A stretch of 64,000 nucleotides of DNA from Molanna angustata (lineage: Eukaryota > Arthropoda > Insecta > Trichoptera > Molannidae), in NCBI GenBank assembly GCA_963576475.1, contig OY754973.1:8888052-8952051 (forward strand), written 5' to 3'. Every line of letters begins with the position of its first letter. Positions within the stretch are counted from its first letter, which is position 1. Made by a program: the position numbers and the translations under genes. The notes beneath the pieces were generated by a model. That model was not told the DNA's origin. It saw only the letters and a list, made by a program, of their open reading frames with translations, and did no database searches. Below, one piece after another: positions 54,660 to 64,000 of the stretch.

Positions 54660-54890
54660 ATGAATAAGAAATATAAAAAAAAATCATTGAGAAAATATAA
54701 CTATTTTTTTAATCCCGATAACAGCGCCACCTATTGAGTTCAAATCTATCCGTTCATTTAAAATTCGGAACCAACCATACAAATTAAGAATATTTCATAT
54801 AAATCGGTTGGGCGGTTTTGAAGATTTGCGTGTACGAACATTTACATATTCACGTGATTTTTACATATACAAAATGTAAAATATATTGAA
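54660..54890 (+). repeat. Dispersed repeat family H, copy 1
   Basis: AACAGCGCCACCTATTGAGT, GGAACCAACCATACAAATTA and AAATCGGTTGGGCGGTTTTG are shared in order with 58865-59040 (AACAGCGCCAGCTAGTGGGT, AGCAACCATACAAATTAAAA, TGAGATTGGTTGAGCGAT). Non-coding, class unknown. Confidence 0.65.
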
Positions 54891-54900
54891 TTATAAATAT

Positions 54901-55200
54901 GTCGATCGCCATGGTGTAATAGGAACCTTCCACCACCGGAGCACCAACCAATATGATGGTGTTCCGGACACGGAAAGTAAGTAAGTAATAGGAACCTAAA
55001 CCGTTTGACTTTGTGCTGGCACCCTGGGTTTGAATCCCAACATAAAAGTCATTTATTTAATTTCATTTTTCAAGAAAATATTGCTTCTCTCTACTGGAAA
55101 CACTTGTATGTTGGAAGAAATTGCGTTTGGCTTAAACTTGCTACATACACAGGTTGTAAAAGTGCCTGACAATCAAAGATTTATTTATTTTTTTAAAAAT
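54901..55200 (+). mobile_element. SINE-A, copy 3, with a nested insertion
   Basis: TCGATCGCCATGGTGTAATA is the head with a damaged A box. After the insertion come AAACCGTTTGACTTTGTGCT and the B box GGTTTGAATCC (55028 region), then TCATTTATTTAATTTCATTT, TACTGGAAACACTTGTATGT and TGGAAGAAATTGCGTTTGGC. Diverged from the copy at 7438, and therefore older. Confidence 0.8.
54929..54985 (+). mobile_element. 57-bp insertion with perfect 12-bp TSD
   Basis: TAATAGGAACCT occurs at 54917-54928 and 54986-54997 and bounds a 57-bp insert that ends (AAGT)n. The inserted sequence CACCAACCAATATGATGGTG begins abruptly. This fits a drastically 5'-truncated retroelement end. Confidence 0.88.
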
Positions 55201-55384
55201 TCAACACAGACAGCGTTTGCTGGTATGAGTGTTGACATACATTTTGGTATATATTGACATTTTGTTAGATTAATACATGTTATACAATGTGGTGAACAAT
55301 AACATTACAATGAAGTTAACAACAAAAAAAAATTGAAAATTCAACCATAGTGGAGCCCAAAACAGTTAGCCGGGAGTACAGGAA

Positions 55385-55930
55385 AATCTATTTGAAATCA
55401 CTATCATGCAGTATGTGTTGTTTTAACTTTTTTTTGAAAAAATGGAGTTTTTGGCAGTGCTTAATGTCATCTGGTAGTTGATTGTACAAATTAGTGCTGG
55501 TGGATAATAGTCCTTTGTTTAGTCTGTCTGTTCTATTGCTAATGTTTCTTAGGTTGTTTCTTTGTCTAGTGTCGTAGTTATGTATGTCACTAACAGTTTC
55601 CAGGAGTGTGTTGTATTTAAGTAAGTCATGTTTGATTTTATAAATGTACATTATTTTTTCATAGTTTATAATCTGTTGTATTTACATGTTATATGTGGAA
55701 TTATTTGCATTTTGTATATCTTTTTTTTTATATCAATAGGTAGATTGCTCCTTCTCAGTGCACCGATAACTCCTGATATTTTATTATGCAAATTATTGAC
55801 GTGTGGCATCCACGACAGTTTTTCGTCTATAGTTAATCCTAGGTATTTTATGTTCTGTAGTCTCTCAATTTCAACATTTTCCATATTTATTTTTATTGAA
55901 ATGTTTGGTTTATTTCTTTGTTTGTAAATT
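55385..55930 (-). pseudogene. Non-LTR retrotransposon RT C-terminus (Jockey/CR1-like)
   Basis: Two minus frames. 55666-55884 reads MENVEIERLQNIKYLGLTID, EKLSWMPHVNNLHNKISGVI and GALRRSNLPIDIKKKIYKMQ; 55388-55651 then reads NYDTRQRNNLRNISNRTDRL, STSTNLYNQLPDDIK and FFKKKLKQHIL and a stop. This is the segment past the RT catalytic core: KYLGLxID.LSW, a thumb, YNxLPDDIK near the end, and a basic FFKKKLK helix. A frameshift separates the halves near 55655. The family is different from the CR1-like copy at 22 kb. Confidence 0.85.
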
Positions 55931-55949
55931 TTGTTTGTTGTTTATCTTT

Positions 55950-56255
55950 TTGAACACAATTTCTTCCAAACTACCAGATTACGATGTTTGACAAAAATTG
56001 TGAATACATCAACAAAATAATTCAAGCAAAAAAGAGAACACTAACATAACAATTCAAACAGAAAAATACTACATAGCAAAAAAGGATTGGGTAAGGACAA
56101 GGAGAGGAATGGAGATCAGGTGTTTAGGGATAAATATTCTTTTTTCAGTTTTTTTCTTGAAAATACAATGTGAGTTAGACGGCGCAATATTCGGACTTAG
56201 GCTATCTTGCTGATTGTACTTCGAACGACGAGCTGAAAATTCTGTATTATGTATA
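55950..56255 (-). mobile_element. CR1-like LINE 3' fragment
   Basis: In reverse, TACAGAATTTTCAGCTCGTC, AGTACAATCAGCAAGATAGC, GTATTTTCAAGAAAAAAACT and TGGTAGTTTGGAAGAAATTG match, in order, the 22.2 to 21.88-kb copy. The tail hairpin is incomplete. More diverged than the 22-kb copy. Confidence 0.75.
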
Positions 56256-56259
56256 TGAT

Positions 56260-56820
56260 GTATGTGATGTCTTTAAAAATTGAAAAATTTAAAGTATTCA
56301 GCTATATGTTGTTGTGTCAGTAAATTTATAAAACCAATATCTTGTAAATATTTCCGGTAATAGGTATACACATTGGACTGTCCAATAATGTTCACGGTGA
56401 TAGGTGGTGGAGGTCTCTAGCTCCCGGTGATCTGGAAATGGTCTCCCCATAGGTATTCTCCACCTGTCTGGAACAAGGGGAGAGAAAGGACAGGATGGAG
56501 GAAGCTGTAAGTCTCCGCTATCGTTTCACAGCACCTTACTTATTATTTTACCTCACTTTTATTCCGTCCAGAAAAGAGCAGGGCTGCGATTTCAATTTTC
56601 TTAAATATATATTTTTTTTTTACTTTTCCTACGATTAAATCAAAAATGAGCGACGAAATAAGGACATAAGATTCTTTTTTTTTAAATATTGGAAATAAAA
56701 GATCAAATCATATTGTGAACTGAAATAAAAGCAAAGATTGAAGGAAAAATATAAATATAATATACTTATATCTTTCCGAAACAATTCAGCCGTAGAAAGA
56801 ATTAATAATGAAGGTCAAAC
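56260..56820. other. No gene recognised
   Basis: A GC-richer patch, GATAGGTGGTGGAGGTCTCT to CTGTCTGGAACAAGGGGAGA (about 56400-56480), is unexplained. Confidence 0.45.
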
Positions 56821-56821
56821 A

Positions 56822-57200
56822 AAGATATTACATACATACATACCATCACGCCATGTCCCTCACGGGGTAGGCAGAAAGAACCGAACGCCACATTTTTCTA
56901 TCTTGACACGCATTCATCGCCTCATCAACATTCATACATCGTCTTATACATGTTCGTCTGTTGTTCACGCTTCTTACATTTCCATCTTTCAAAATATCGT
57001 TTACATGGTCGTGCCATCCTTTTCTTGGGCGCCCGCGACCTCTTATTCCGTTCCTGTCAGCTTTGTATATTTTCTTCGTCAGGCGTTCTTCGTTCATTCT
57101 CCCCAAGTGGCCAAACCATCTCAATGTGTTAACTTTCATCCTGTTAATTACATCTTTCTTTATCTTACATTCTTTCCTTGTATCTTCATTCCGAACTCTA
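56822..57200 (-). mobile_element. Family E LINE 3' end with (TATG)n tail
   Basis: The minus strand runs from the coding region through CTACCCCGTGAGGGACATGG and CGTGATGGTATG to a (TATG)n tail at about 56831-56843. 5'-truncated near 57200. Confidence 0.88.
56846..57139 (-). pseudogene. Family E LINE polyprotein C-terminus
   Basis: 97 codons: MKVNTLRWFGHLGRMNEERL, TKKIYKADRNGIRGRGRPRK, GWHDHVNDILKDGNVRSVNN, RRTCIRRCMNVDEAMNACQD and RKMWRSVLSAYPVRDMA, ending just before the shared 3' end. It is uninterrupted, with a strongly basic GRGRPRKGW segment and DVNxA-type tail helices. No catalytic domain remains. This is one of the best-preserved copies of the family here. Confidence 0.88.
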
Positions 57201-57424
57201 TAACTCTAGAATCATATAACTCTAGAACTCTACAAAGATAAGGGTTCAAAAAAAATATACCACCATATTTGATTGGGATCTTGAAAGATATGTAAGAATT
57301 CCGATTAAATATTGCTTTATTTTTACATCAATTTTTTTTTCACAATACCACACCTCTAAATCACCGTTTCACCTCACATATTACATTAGTACTAATCCCC
57401 TGGCCTTGAGTCTTTAGTTTTTAT

Positions 57425-57490
57425 GGAACATGCGAAAACTACGAAAATAGAAAAAAGTGGTAGTACTATTCTAAGCCCATGTCTCACAGT
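57425..57490 (-). repeat. Family D, 5' piece
   Basis: AAAATAGAAAAAAGTGGTAG, TACTATTCTAAGCCCATGTC and TCACAG match the start of family D (reverse), as at 32890-32935. Confidence 0.6.
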
Positions 57491-57562
57491 AGAAAGACAA
57501 ACGTAACAAACAGCTTTTCCATCCATAAGACACTATTCACATCTTCTTCTTCCGGTGCCATG

Positions 57563-58093
57563 TCAGGAACCCCCGATGTCGGCTATCACTCTGGCAAATC
57601 CCTCTCTGTCCTGTGCTGCTCGGAATATCTGTTCCACGGTCCTGAAGCCGGTCCATTCCATAATGTTGCGCAGCCAGGACATCTGTCTCCTTCCAGTCCC
57701 TCGGCGACCTTCTATCTTGCCCTTCAGTATGAGTTGGAGCAAGTGATACTTCTCTCCCCTCATTATGTGACCCAGATATGTGATCTTGCGGACCTTTATT
57801 GTGGACAAGAGTTTCCTGGTTGTTCTGGCTCGGCTTAAGACTTCTGAGTTCGTAACCAGATCTGTCCAAGGGATTTTGAGCATTCTGCGATGCAACCACA
57901 TCTCAAAAGCTTCCAGCCTGTTCATGGTGTTAACCTTCAATGTCCAAGTCTCACAGCCATATAGCAACACAGACCACACATAACATCTCATCATCCGCTG
58001 TCTCAGGTCCATATTTAGCTTTTTGTTGCAGAAGAAAGATCTCATTTTATTAAAGGTTGCTCTTACTACCTCAATTCTGCACTTGATCTCCAC
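57563..58093 (-). pseudogene. RTE-like LINE polyprotein C-terminus
   Basis: 176 codons open to a stop: KMRSFFCNKKLNMDLRQRMM, RCYVWSVLLYGCETWTLKVN, MNRLEAFEMWLHRRMLKIPW, TDLVTNSEVLSRARTTRKLL, STIKVRKITYLGHIMRGEKY, HLLQLILKGKIEGRRGTGRR, QMSWLRNIMEWTGFRTVEQI and DREGFARVIADI. YGCETWTL, RRMLKI.W.D...N..VL, K..YLGHI.R and KIEGRRG.GR...SWLRN are the hallmarks of the segment following the RT in many animal RTE-type elements. The catalytic RT and endonuclease are absent. The frame is intact, and it is much better preserved than its relative at 24.9-25.3 kb. Confidence 0.92.
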
Positions 58094-58099
58094 TATTCA

Positions 58100-58855
58100 C
58101 ATAATAAATTAAAAGCTATAATATACAACTGGTTAATCATTAAAGGAAGAAAAAAAACTGAAAATTTATTTAATATTACTTCATAATTGACTTAAAAATT
58201 ATATTTTCATTTACCCTTTTTACGTGAAGCAATATTTCACCTTAAAATGTATACTTGCACTTCTGGTTCACTTCAACCTACCAATAAACCTTATAAAAAT
58301 CAATTTACACTATGACGAATAAAAAATAATAGAACTGATTTACAGAACGCTACTCTGGAACAGGCATAGCCTAGTAGAGTAGCCTAATACACAAATTAAA
58401 ATAAATACATATTCACTGATAACTTAAACTTTGTTTAACGCAATTTTAGTGTTATAATATATTTTATTTATTACTGTATCAACTTATATTGCACATATAT
58501 CAGATATTAATGAACTTGTAAAAAAATGATTTTTATATATATATTTAAAAATAAATTTAAAAAAATTGTCAACCCTGTTTTGTGTTGACCTCCCAGAGGT
58601 GGGCAGGGCAACGCTTATTGGATTTTATGGAGTTAATGACGCATTCCGGTAAACGGTTATGGTTATTTATCTAGTTGCTGCCAGGACACGATTAACTTGA
58701 CTTTCCTCTCTTCTGTTATCGTATCATATCCTATCCTCTACTCTTTACAGATTAAGACTATTGGTAACTTTATGTCGTCACAAAAAATAGACACAACACT
58801 ACTTACCATTTTAAGAAGGTAATACACATAAATGTGCGGTGAAGCTCATTTGCAA
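58100..58855. other. No gene recognised
   Basis: AT-rich; GAGGTGGGCAGGGCAACGCT (about 58597-58616) belongs to a GC-richer patch without other features. Confidence 0.45.
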
Positions 58856-58859
58856 CAAA

Positions 58860-59060
58860 TAATTAAAAAAATATGTATATTAAAAAAAATCGTTGAAAGA
58901 ATAGAAATATTATTTTTAATATCTCGAAAACAGCGCCAGCTAGTGGGTCCAAAACTATTCTATCTTTCAATATAAGCAACCATACAAATTAAAAAAAATT
59001 ATTGAGATTGGTTGAGCGATATAAATTATTGGGGCGCAATATATTATATGGGTTAAATGC
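58860..59060 (+). repeat. Dispersed repeat family H, copy 2
   Basis: Same blocks as 54660-54890, in the same orientation and order. Confidence 0.65.
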
Positions 59061-59411
59061 CAATAAAGTTCATTCCCATACCTACCTTCGTCCCTTTAAG
59101 AGGCTATATAGTATATTTTGAAAATAATTTCCCCAGTACCCCCAAAACATACGTCTTTCAAATAAGGAACTTTTGTAGGTACATCTTTATTCTATTGCAT
59201 GATTTTTTGAAATTTTAATACATATGTTTAATACTTTCTTTATAAACTTAGTTTTAGTAACACCCTTTTTTTTTTTTTTTATTGTAAATAACTAAAAAAC
59301 TATAAGGCCTATGTAGTGGATTTTAAGTTCAATCGAAAGAGAATATGAAAATCTACCGGTTTAGTTTTTTATTATTATAATATTACAATTAATATTCTTA
59401 CTATTCAAACA

Positions 59412-59426
59412 AAATTATTTTTTAAC
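59412..59426 (+). repeat. Target-site duplication of UR copy 6, left
   Basis: ATTCAA(A/C)(C/A)AAAATTA-type sequence at about 59405-59420 and 59961-59980, with about one mismatch. Confidence 0.6.
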
Positions 59427-59962
59427 AGATTTTTAATTATCTCAATAGAGACGAAGTTGGAATATTTACTGTAGGAGAACCGGGAAATCAAGGCACCTAC
59501 AGGGCTTACGACCTGTCATCGGCTGGTTTACGTGATCGCGTTATGCGCTTGCGCAACGTTCACCAATTTTGCCTTTTTAATGAGATCCCTATCAATTCAA
59601 TTTTGAAAGTTCTATATATTGTAATACTAAAATTCTTTTCGCTTGAAAATAAGGAATTTTTACTACAGCCATCTATGTGTGAAATTATGAACAACATTCT
59701 TATTATTTTTATTAATTTTTGTTGTAACGCCATCTATTGAGAGAATTGGTTTTTTGTAAATAATAAGAGCAACAATTCTTATACCTGAGGTGACAAATGC
59801 ATTTTTCGCATAGAAGTCACCCCTGAATTGCGCCAGACTTATAAGATCATTTTTGTCTTATTTACCTACTTGTACCAATGTTTAAGTATCTGTTAAGAAA
59901 TATCTTTGACTCCCGACAGGGAAAAAAATCCAATGTTTGCGCATATGCAATAATAATAAAAT
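59425..59962 (-). mobile_element. Family UR, copy 6 (best full-length copy)
   Basis: The plus strand runs from TTTTAACAGATTTTTAATTA, through CAATAGAGACGAAGTTGGAA, CAAGGCACCTACAGGGCTTA, TTATGCGCTTGCGCAACGTT, AACGCCATCTATTGAGAGAA, GAGGTGACAAATGCATTTTT and AGAAGTCACCCCTGAATTGC to TTTGACTCCCGACAGGGAAA and GCGCATATGCAATAATAATA. About 535 bp. It lacks tRNA boxes and coding motifs. The family's class is unknown; variable-length flanking duplications and a poly-A-like end point to retrotransposition. Confidence 0.85.
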
Positions 59963-60044
59963 ATTCAAAAAAAATTAACTTTTCTTTGCAAAAAAATGTT
60001 ATATATCACATATTTGGTGTTATTCAATTTTTTTTTGTGTTTTA

Positions 60045-60262
60045 TACAGTAGACACACAGTTGGTAAGCCGTTCGGTTTCTGTGCGGGCGTCCTGGGTTC
60101 GATTCCCAGCAGAGGATAAATTTATTTAAATTCATTTCTCGCGCAAATGTTGCTTCTCTGGGCTGGAAACACTGGTTAGTTGGAAGAAATTGCCATACGG
60201 CAATAAACTCGCCACTTGCGCAGGGTGCAAGGAAGTGTTTAATATTAATATTAATATATAAT
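60045..60262 (+). mobile_element. SINE-A, copy 2 (head slightly truncated)
   Basis: Starts inside the A box (CACAGTTGGTAAGCCGTTCG), with B box GGTTCGATTCC at about 60096-60106, then AAATTTATTTAAATTCATTT, GGGCTGGAAACACTGGTTAG, GGAAGAAATTGCCATACGGC, AATAAACTCGCCACTTGCGC and a (TAATAT)n tail. Very close to the copy at 7438. Confidence 0.88.
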
Positions 60263-60264
60263 AG

Positions 60265-61650
60265 AAGGTAATTTAGTGTGCATTTTTGTGTACATCCGTA
60301 TACCCAGGGTATACAAGGGCCTTAAATAACGTATCCGAAATCAAGTACAGGCGGTAATTCTAATTACGAAAATAAATTCGTCATTAAATAATAGAGAATA
60401 AATATGTAGATTCCATATGCACAATGTAAACGAAAACATATCTTGGAAAATAAAATAGTTCAATTTATTTCTACAAAGAAATATTAACAGATATATTAAT
60501 AAACCAAACCTAATGACTGAAAAGGTCGTTCTGTCAGTCATATAATAGTGAACAGTGTTTTTTACACACTTATTCGCTTATTCAATAGATAAATGTTGAA
60601 AATACTCGTGGTAAGAAACACACAAGAAAAGAAATGCCCTATAAAAAATATATCCTCAATCACGAGTGCTGTATTGTAAATGATATTTTATACAAATTAG
60701 ATTTGTTTTAAGCCAATTTATTTGAGAATTTCTTAGTGCTTGGATATGAAAGAGATCAGTCCTAAGTTACTCCCATCAGGCACATGTTGGTTGAGTTTGT
60801 TTGGCCTGATACGAAGGTACACAGCCACTGACATTCACTCGACCAAGTTTTCTTTGAAAGTTTTTCTAAGAACTATAAGATAGCGGTGAAGATAGTCAAA
60901 CGGAGCAATAAATGTGCTTTAGTTAAGTATTTTTTTTTATTATTTACAAAATGCAATTAAATTACTCGCTTGTCGTGTTTATATTTAGCAAAATTCAATG
61001 AGTGGGTTGTGGCCTTATACCGCATTTTTTTACTCCTCACTCACCTAAGGGGATATAGGTACCTACTGGGGAGTTATGATTTCGCAATTTTAAGGCTATT
61101 TTTTTATTGCAGATTATCAACTAGTATCATGCTGAGATTGTATTCTGAAAATTTCATCACAATGTATTTGTGTGATGTGTACTATGTGTGATGTACTATT
61201 TGCTTTGTACGGTGTGATTATTCTACTTTATCAATTGTCGACCAAAGTACTTGTTCGATTCTTTTCAAATTTTACAAATTTGTACCTACGTCTAATACTC
61301 GCTTAAACCCCATTAGATTTCGAAGGATATCTGATCAGGACTTCTCAATTATTTAATCTGTCAAAGTGACTCCAAGCTCAGAAAACATAAAATTTAATAT
61401 TTTTATTTTAAAATTGCACTGAAATGGCACATCATTTTCATAAAATGGCATTGAAGAATAATAAACTTTTTAATAAAATATTTCAATAAAAAATATTATA
61501 ATCAACTAATTTCATCACCCACCAATTTATTTATTGATGGTAAACAATAACTGAATGCATTTACATTTATATGGTATAATAATATATATTCCTTAGATAC
61601 AAATTAAAAAACTCCATTTTTCAAATATAAACTTTAAGTTTTAACTGTAA
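60265..61650. other. No gene recognised
   Basis: AT-rich, with frames of 66-73 codons (60341-60541 minus, 60970-61191 plus) that carry no motif. Confidence 0.5.
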
Positions 61651-61654
61651 TATT

Positions 61655-62400
61655 ATTCGCTACTCCCACCACTACCCGCTCTGCATATGGGGACTGAAAA
61701 CGGCCCCTTCACAGAACGCTAAGTGAACGACAAGAAAAAATGCATAGCACGAAAAGTAGCTCATGGAGTCCTCTAGATTAGCAATCTCGGCACCATAGTG
61801 CAAAAGAACAATCGACGAATGTGAATGGAAGATTCACACTCGTGGACTTCAGATCTTTTAAATAAGAAATATCAGGGGTATGAACAAGATTTCCGTAAAA
61901 AAATAACCTATTGGGAATCTAACAATAGTAAGGCACCATAACTGTGACAAAACTTTTTAAAGGCTTTAAAATTGTTCTCCGAGATCACAAAATCCGCGTG
62001 ACCAATGGGACCTTGAAGAGGCCCAAGGACAGCAGCGAGGAGCTCCGATCTATAAGAGGACACCATTGGGTGGCAACAATCCCACAGGATATGTTCTGAA
62101 GTTTGGTCTGGGCACTGACAGAACTGACATGATGCAGAGGAGGCAATATTAAATCGATGAAGATAACTCTTTATATTTCAGTGTCCTGTGAGAAATTGAG
62201 AAGTCCAAAAGTCGGGGACAACCCAAGAAGATTTAATTCGATTCCTCACGTCAGGAAAAAATAAAAACGGTATTCTTCCCACTGAGAAAGCCGTCCAACG
62301 GGTCTGCCAGATATTCAGCAAATTTTCGAAAACACTTCTTTCAAGAACACTGCGTGACTGTAATATTATGATATAATTTTGATAGACAGATGAAATCATG
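61655..62400 (-). pseudogene. R1-like LINE C-terminus and 3' UTR
   Basis: On the minus strand: QTRWTAFSVGRIPFLFFPDV, SSWVVPDFWTSQFLTGH, then (other frame) SSASCQFCQCPDQTSEHILW with the zinc knuckle C-x2-C-x8-H-x4-C, LLSSLLPLGLFKVPLVTRIL-like shifted codons, HADFVISENNFKAFKKF, a stop near 61930, and the 3' UTR GTTCTGTGAAGGGGCCGTTT / CCATATGCAGAGCGGGTAGT. The RT domain is lost; frames are broken. This is the fullest R1-like 3' end in the window and closest to the one at 21.3 kb. Confidence 0.85.
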
Positions 62401-62404
62401 GAGA

Positions 62405-63270
62405 AGAAATAGCCAAATGTCTATGAAAAATAATCAGCTCTATGTTAATGCACTCGAATCGTTGTATGTTATTATGAAGTTAATCGAACTAGAGTGTGGA
62501 TTGCACAGAGGATACGTTATTTCATAGTACGCCATGCATATAAACTTTTGACGAAACTTATATCATGCACCAGACTCACTCATTATTTACATTATATGCC
62601 TGTTAAGATATTGATTTAATGCACTTAATATGATACAACATAGAGTATTAGAGAGTAAACTTTTCGTAGATCATCCGTTTTGAATGATTTGTCTGGTTCT
62701 GAGGCAATTTGGGATAGTTTTAACAGTGTTAGAAGAGGTGTGGTAGATGGTCTGATTGGCTGCATTGTATAGGTGAGATTGATATCGAGTTAGACAACTT
62801 GTGTTAAACTAACTTTTCTCATCTAGGAGGGATGATTTCTGATTTGATACGGATCCCTTTTGATATTTCAAGGTTTCCTCACTACTTTATATACCAGACG
62901 CGTATCATTTCATTTTATATTGTAAACTAGATCACTGTAGGACCATCCATAATAATAATCTAGTAGAAAACCTTTTACTATTCAAGTCAATCACGTATTT
63001 GGTATTTTTTTATGACTAAATACAAAATCATTGCTAGTAAAATTGTTGTCGTTGATAAATTATTAGTAATTAACTTATTTATTTAAGGGCCAAACACAGT
63101 TTTATAAAATAAATAGATTTGATACACTGTGAAATGAAAAAAATACAGACCAATTATTTTTGTCCACAATTAATGTACATTAAATAATCATAGAAGTACC
63201 TACATTGCAACAAAAAACTAATATAAATAATATACTCAAAGGAGCAAGAACATCCTGATGTTCGTGAAAA
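62405..63270. other. No gene recognised
   Basis: AT-rich. A short readable run near 62690-62770 (LNDLSGSEAIWDSFNSVRRG) has no known match and is too short to call. Confidence 0.45.
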
Positions 63271-63276
63271 ATTTAC

Positions 63277-63390
63277 ATGTTCTCAGAGCAAAAAACCAGG
63301 CTCTCTGTTGCCTTAGTAACAATGCTATCGATATAAGCCTCAAAAGTAAGTTTTGGGTCTAATAGAACTCCAAGATCAATAACAGAAAAA
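63277..63390 (-). pseudogene. Jockey-type RT remnant
   Basis: The minus strand reads SVIDLGVLLDPKLTFEAYID and SIVTKATESLVFCSEN. V(K/I)DLGV..D.KLTF..HID.IV.KA...LGF is a conserved C-terminal RT segment of Jockey-group LINEs. It is too short for an obvious open frame and is flanked by stops. Confidence 0.75.
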
Positions 63391-63394
63391 AAAC

Positions 63395-63625
63395 TATTAA
63401 TTATTGTGCGATGACTTTATCGTCTACTTTTAATTCGTCACATAGTTCTTTTGGAAAAGCTCAGTTAAGAAGAAAAAGACCATATAATACATATTATGTT
63501 TCGACAGTTTAAATAAACTTAGTATTTTATAAAATCATTCTTTCGTTTTTGATTTTTAAATAAGGTTATTAAAGGTATATAATATACCTACATATACAAT
63601 AATAAAAAAATCTTAAAACTGATAT
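63395..63625. other. No gene recognised
   Basis: AT-rich gap between the RT remnant and the SINE. Confidence 0.5.
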
Positions 63626-63629
63626 ATTA

Positions 63630-63775
63630 TAACCTAGTTCGAATCCTGCCACGACCGATTTCGTTCTCCTTTAGCACAAGCATTTATGCTTAGTTTAGGG
63701 AATGTATGAGGATGTATATGTACTTGTTACAAAAGCATATTCGTTCTTAAAAAAAATTTAATTTCTTACCTATTT
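63630..63775 (+). mobile_element. SINE-B, copy with B box only
   Basis: AGTTCGAATCCTGCCACGAC (B box), CGATTTCGTTCTCCTTTAGC, AGTTTAGGGAATGTATGAGG and TGTATATGTACTTGTTACAA match the copies at 32310 and 41095. The head before the B box is missing. Confidence 0.75.
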
Positions 63776-64000
63776 ACCTCCATACTAACTTGTCATCTTT
63801 GACAGCATTATTTGCAATATATGAAAACTTACATACATATTTACATATAACAATTGTAATTACTTTTAATCGTTTTTATTTGATTAATATAACTAAGAAA
63901 TACATTTATATATTTAAAAAAATAAAAATTCAATTATATTAAAGGAATTTCGGTTCTCAATCAAAATATTTTTCTCAGAGTGTATAAATACATTACGTTT

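Noticed and set aside
56738..57241. 167-codon plus-strand frame
   Set aside because: It is the antisense of the family-E LINE tail at 56846-57139.
57479..57838. 119-codon plus-strand frame
   Set aside because: It is the antisense of the RTE-like frame at 57563-58093.
63630..63660. tRNA gene fragment
   Set aside because: Only the B box remains and the downstream sequence is that of SINE-B.

Overview
This is 64 kb of AT-rich, intron-scale eukaryotic DNA, with no bacterial-style gene organisation and no convincing host protein-coding gene. It looks like insect DNA, most probably lepidopteran. The basis is protein and tail motifs I associate with moth and butterfly repeats: LINE C-termini of the type INAVEMRS / LRWFGHMGRMNEE, a CR1-like LINE whose 3' hairpin reads GGAAGAAATTGCC...GGCAATAA, and (TATG)n or (AAAT)n LINE tails. 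The order is an inference; no species can be named from the sequence alone.

Almost everything recognisable is mobile-element debris. 0-12 kb: LINE 3' ends, a 125-bp-arm palindrome, an unclassified repeat ('family F', 4.3-9.1 kb), a tRNA-derived SINE, a MITE, a mariner remnant, and at 11.76-12.23 kb a fold-back element with identical 108-bp arms. Both the 1.7-kb palindrome and the 12-kb fold-back carry hammerhead-ribozyme-like motifs of the kind described in Penelope-like retroelements. 13-28 kb: an R1-like LINE fragment, a nearly complete R4/Dong-like non-LTR retrotransposon (about 15131-18930, minus strand; RT with YMDD, zinc knuckle and PD-D/E-xK endonuclease, broken by frameshifts and a nonsense codon), a second 3' fragment of the same element at 26.4 kb, a second MITE copy, a CR1-like LINE with a 256-codon open frame, and a 720-bp fold-back element flanked by TTAA. 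28-39 kb: mostly unannotatable AT-rich DNA, scattered LINE and SINE pieces, one young LINE insertion with a perfect 13-bp target-site duplication (35.4-35.7 kb), and two GC-richer islands. 39-60 kb: an unclassified roughly 530-bp retroelement-like family ('UR') in at least six copies, one of which has had part of its body replaced by an inverted copy of its own end; a ~147-bp satellite-like array (47.3-48.4 kb); a 41-bp minisatellite interrupted by an R1-like fragment (52.9-53.5 kb); and further LINE/SINE copies. 60-64 kb: another tRNA-derived SINE, an R1-like fragment, and a Jockey-type RT remnant.

The elements interact. SINE-A shares its 3' hairpin with the CR1-like LINE, and the non-coding family 'D' shares its 3' end with the family-E LINE, so each non-autonomous family has a plausible LINE partner present in this window. 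No element here is clearly intact. Family names such as E, D, F, UR and SINE-A/B/C are my own labels for repeats compared only within this window.
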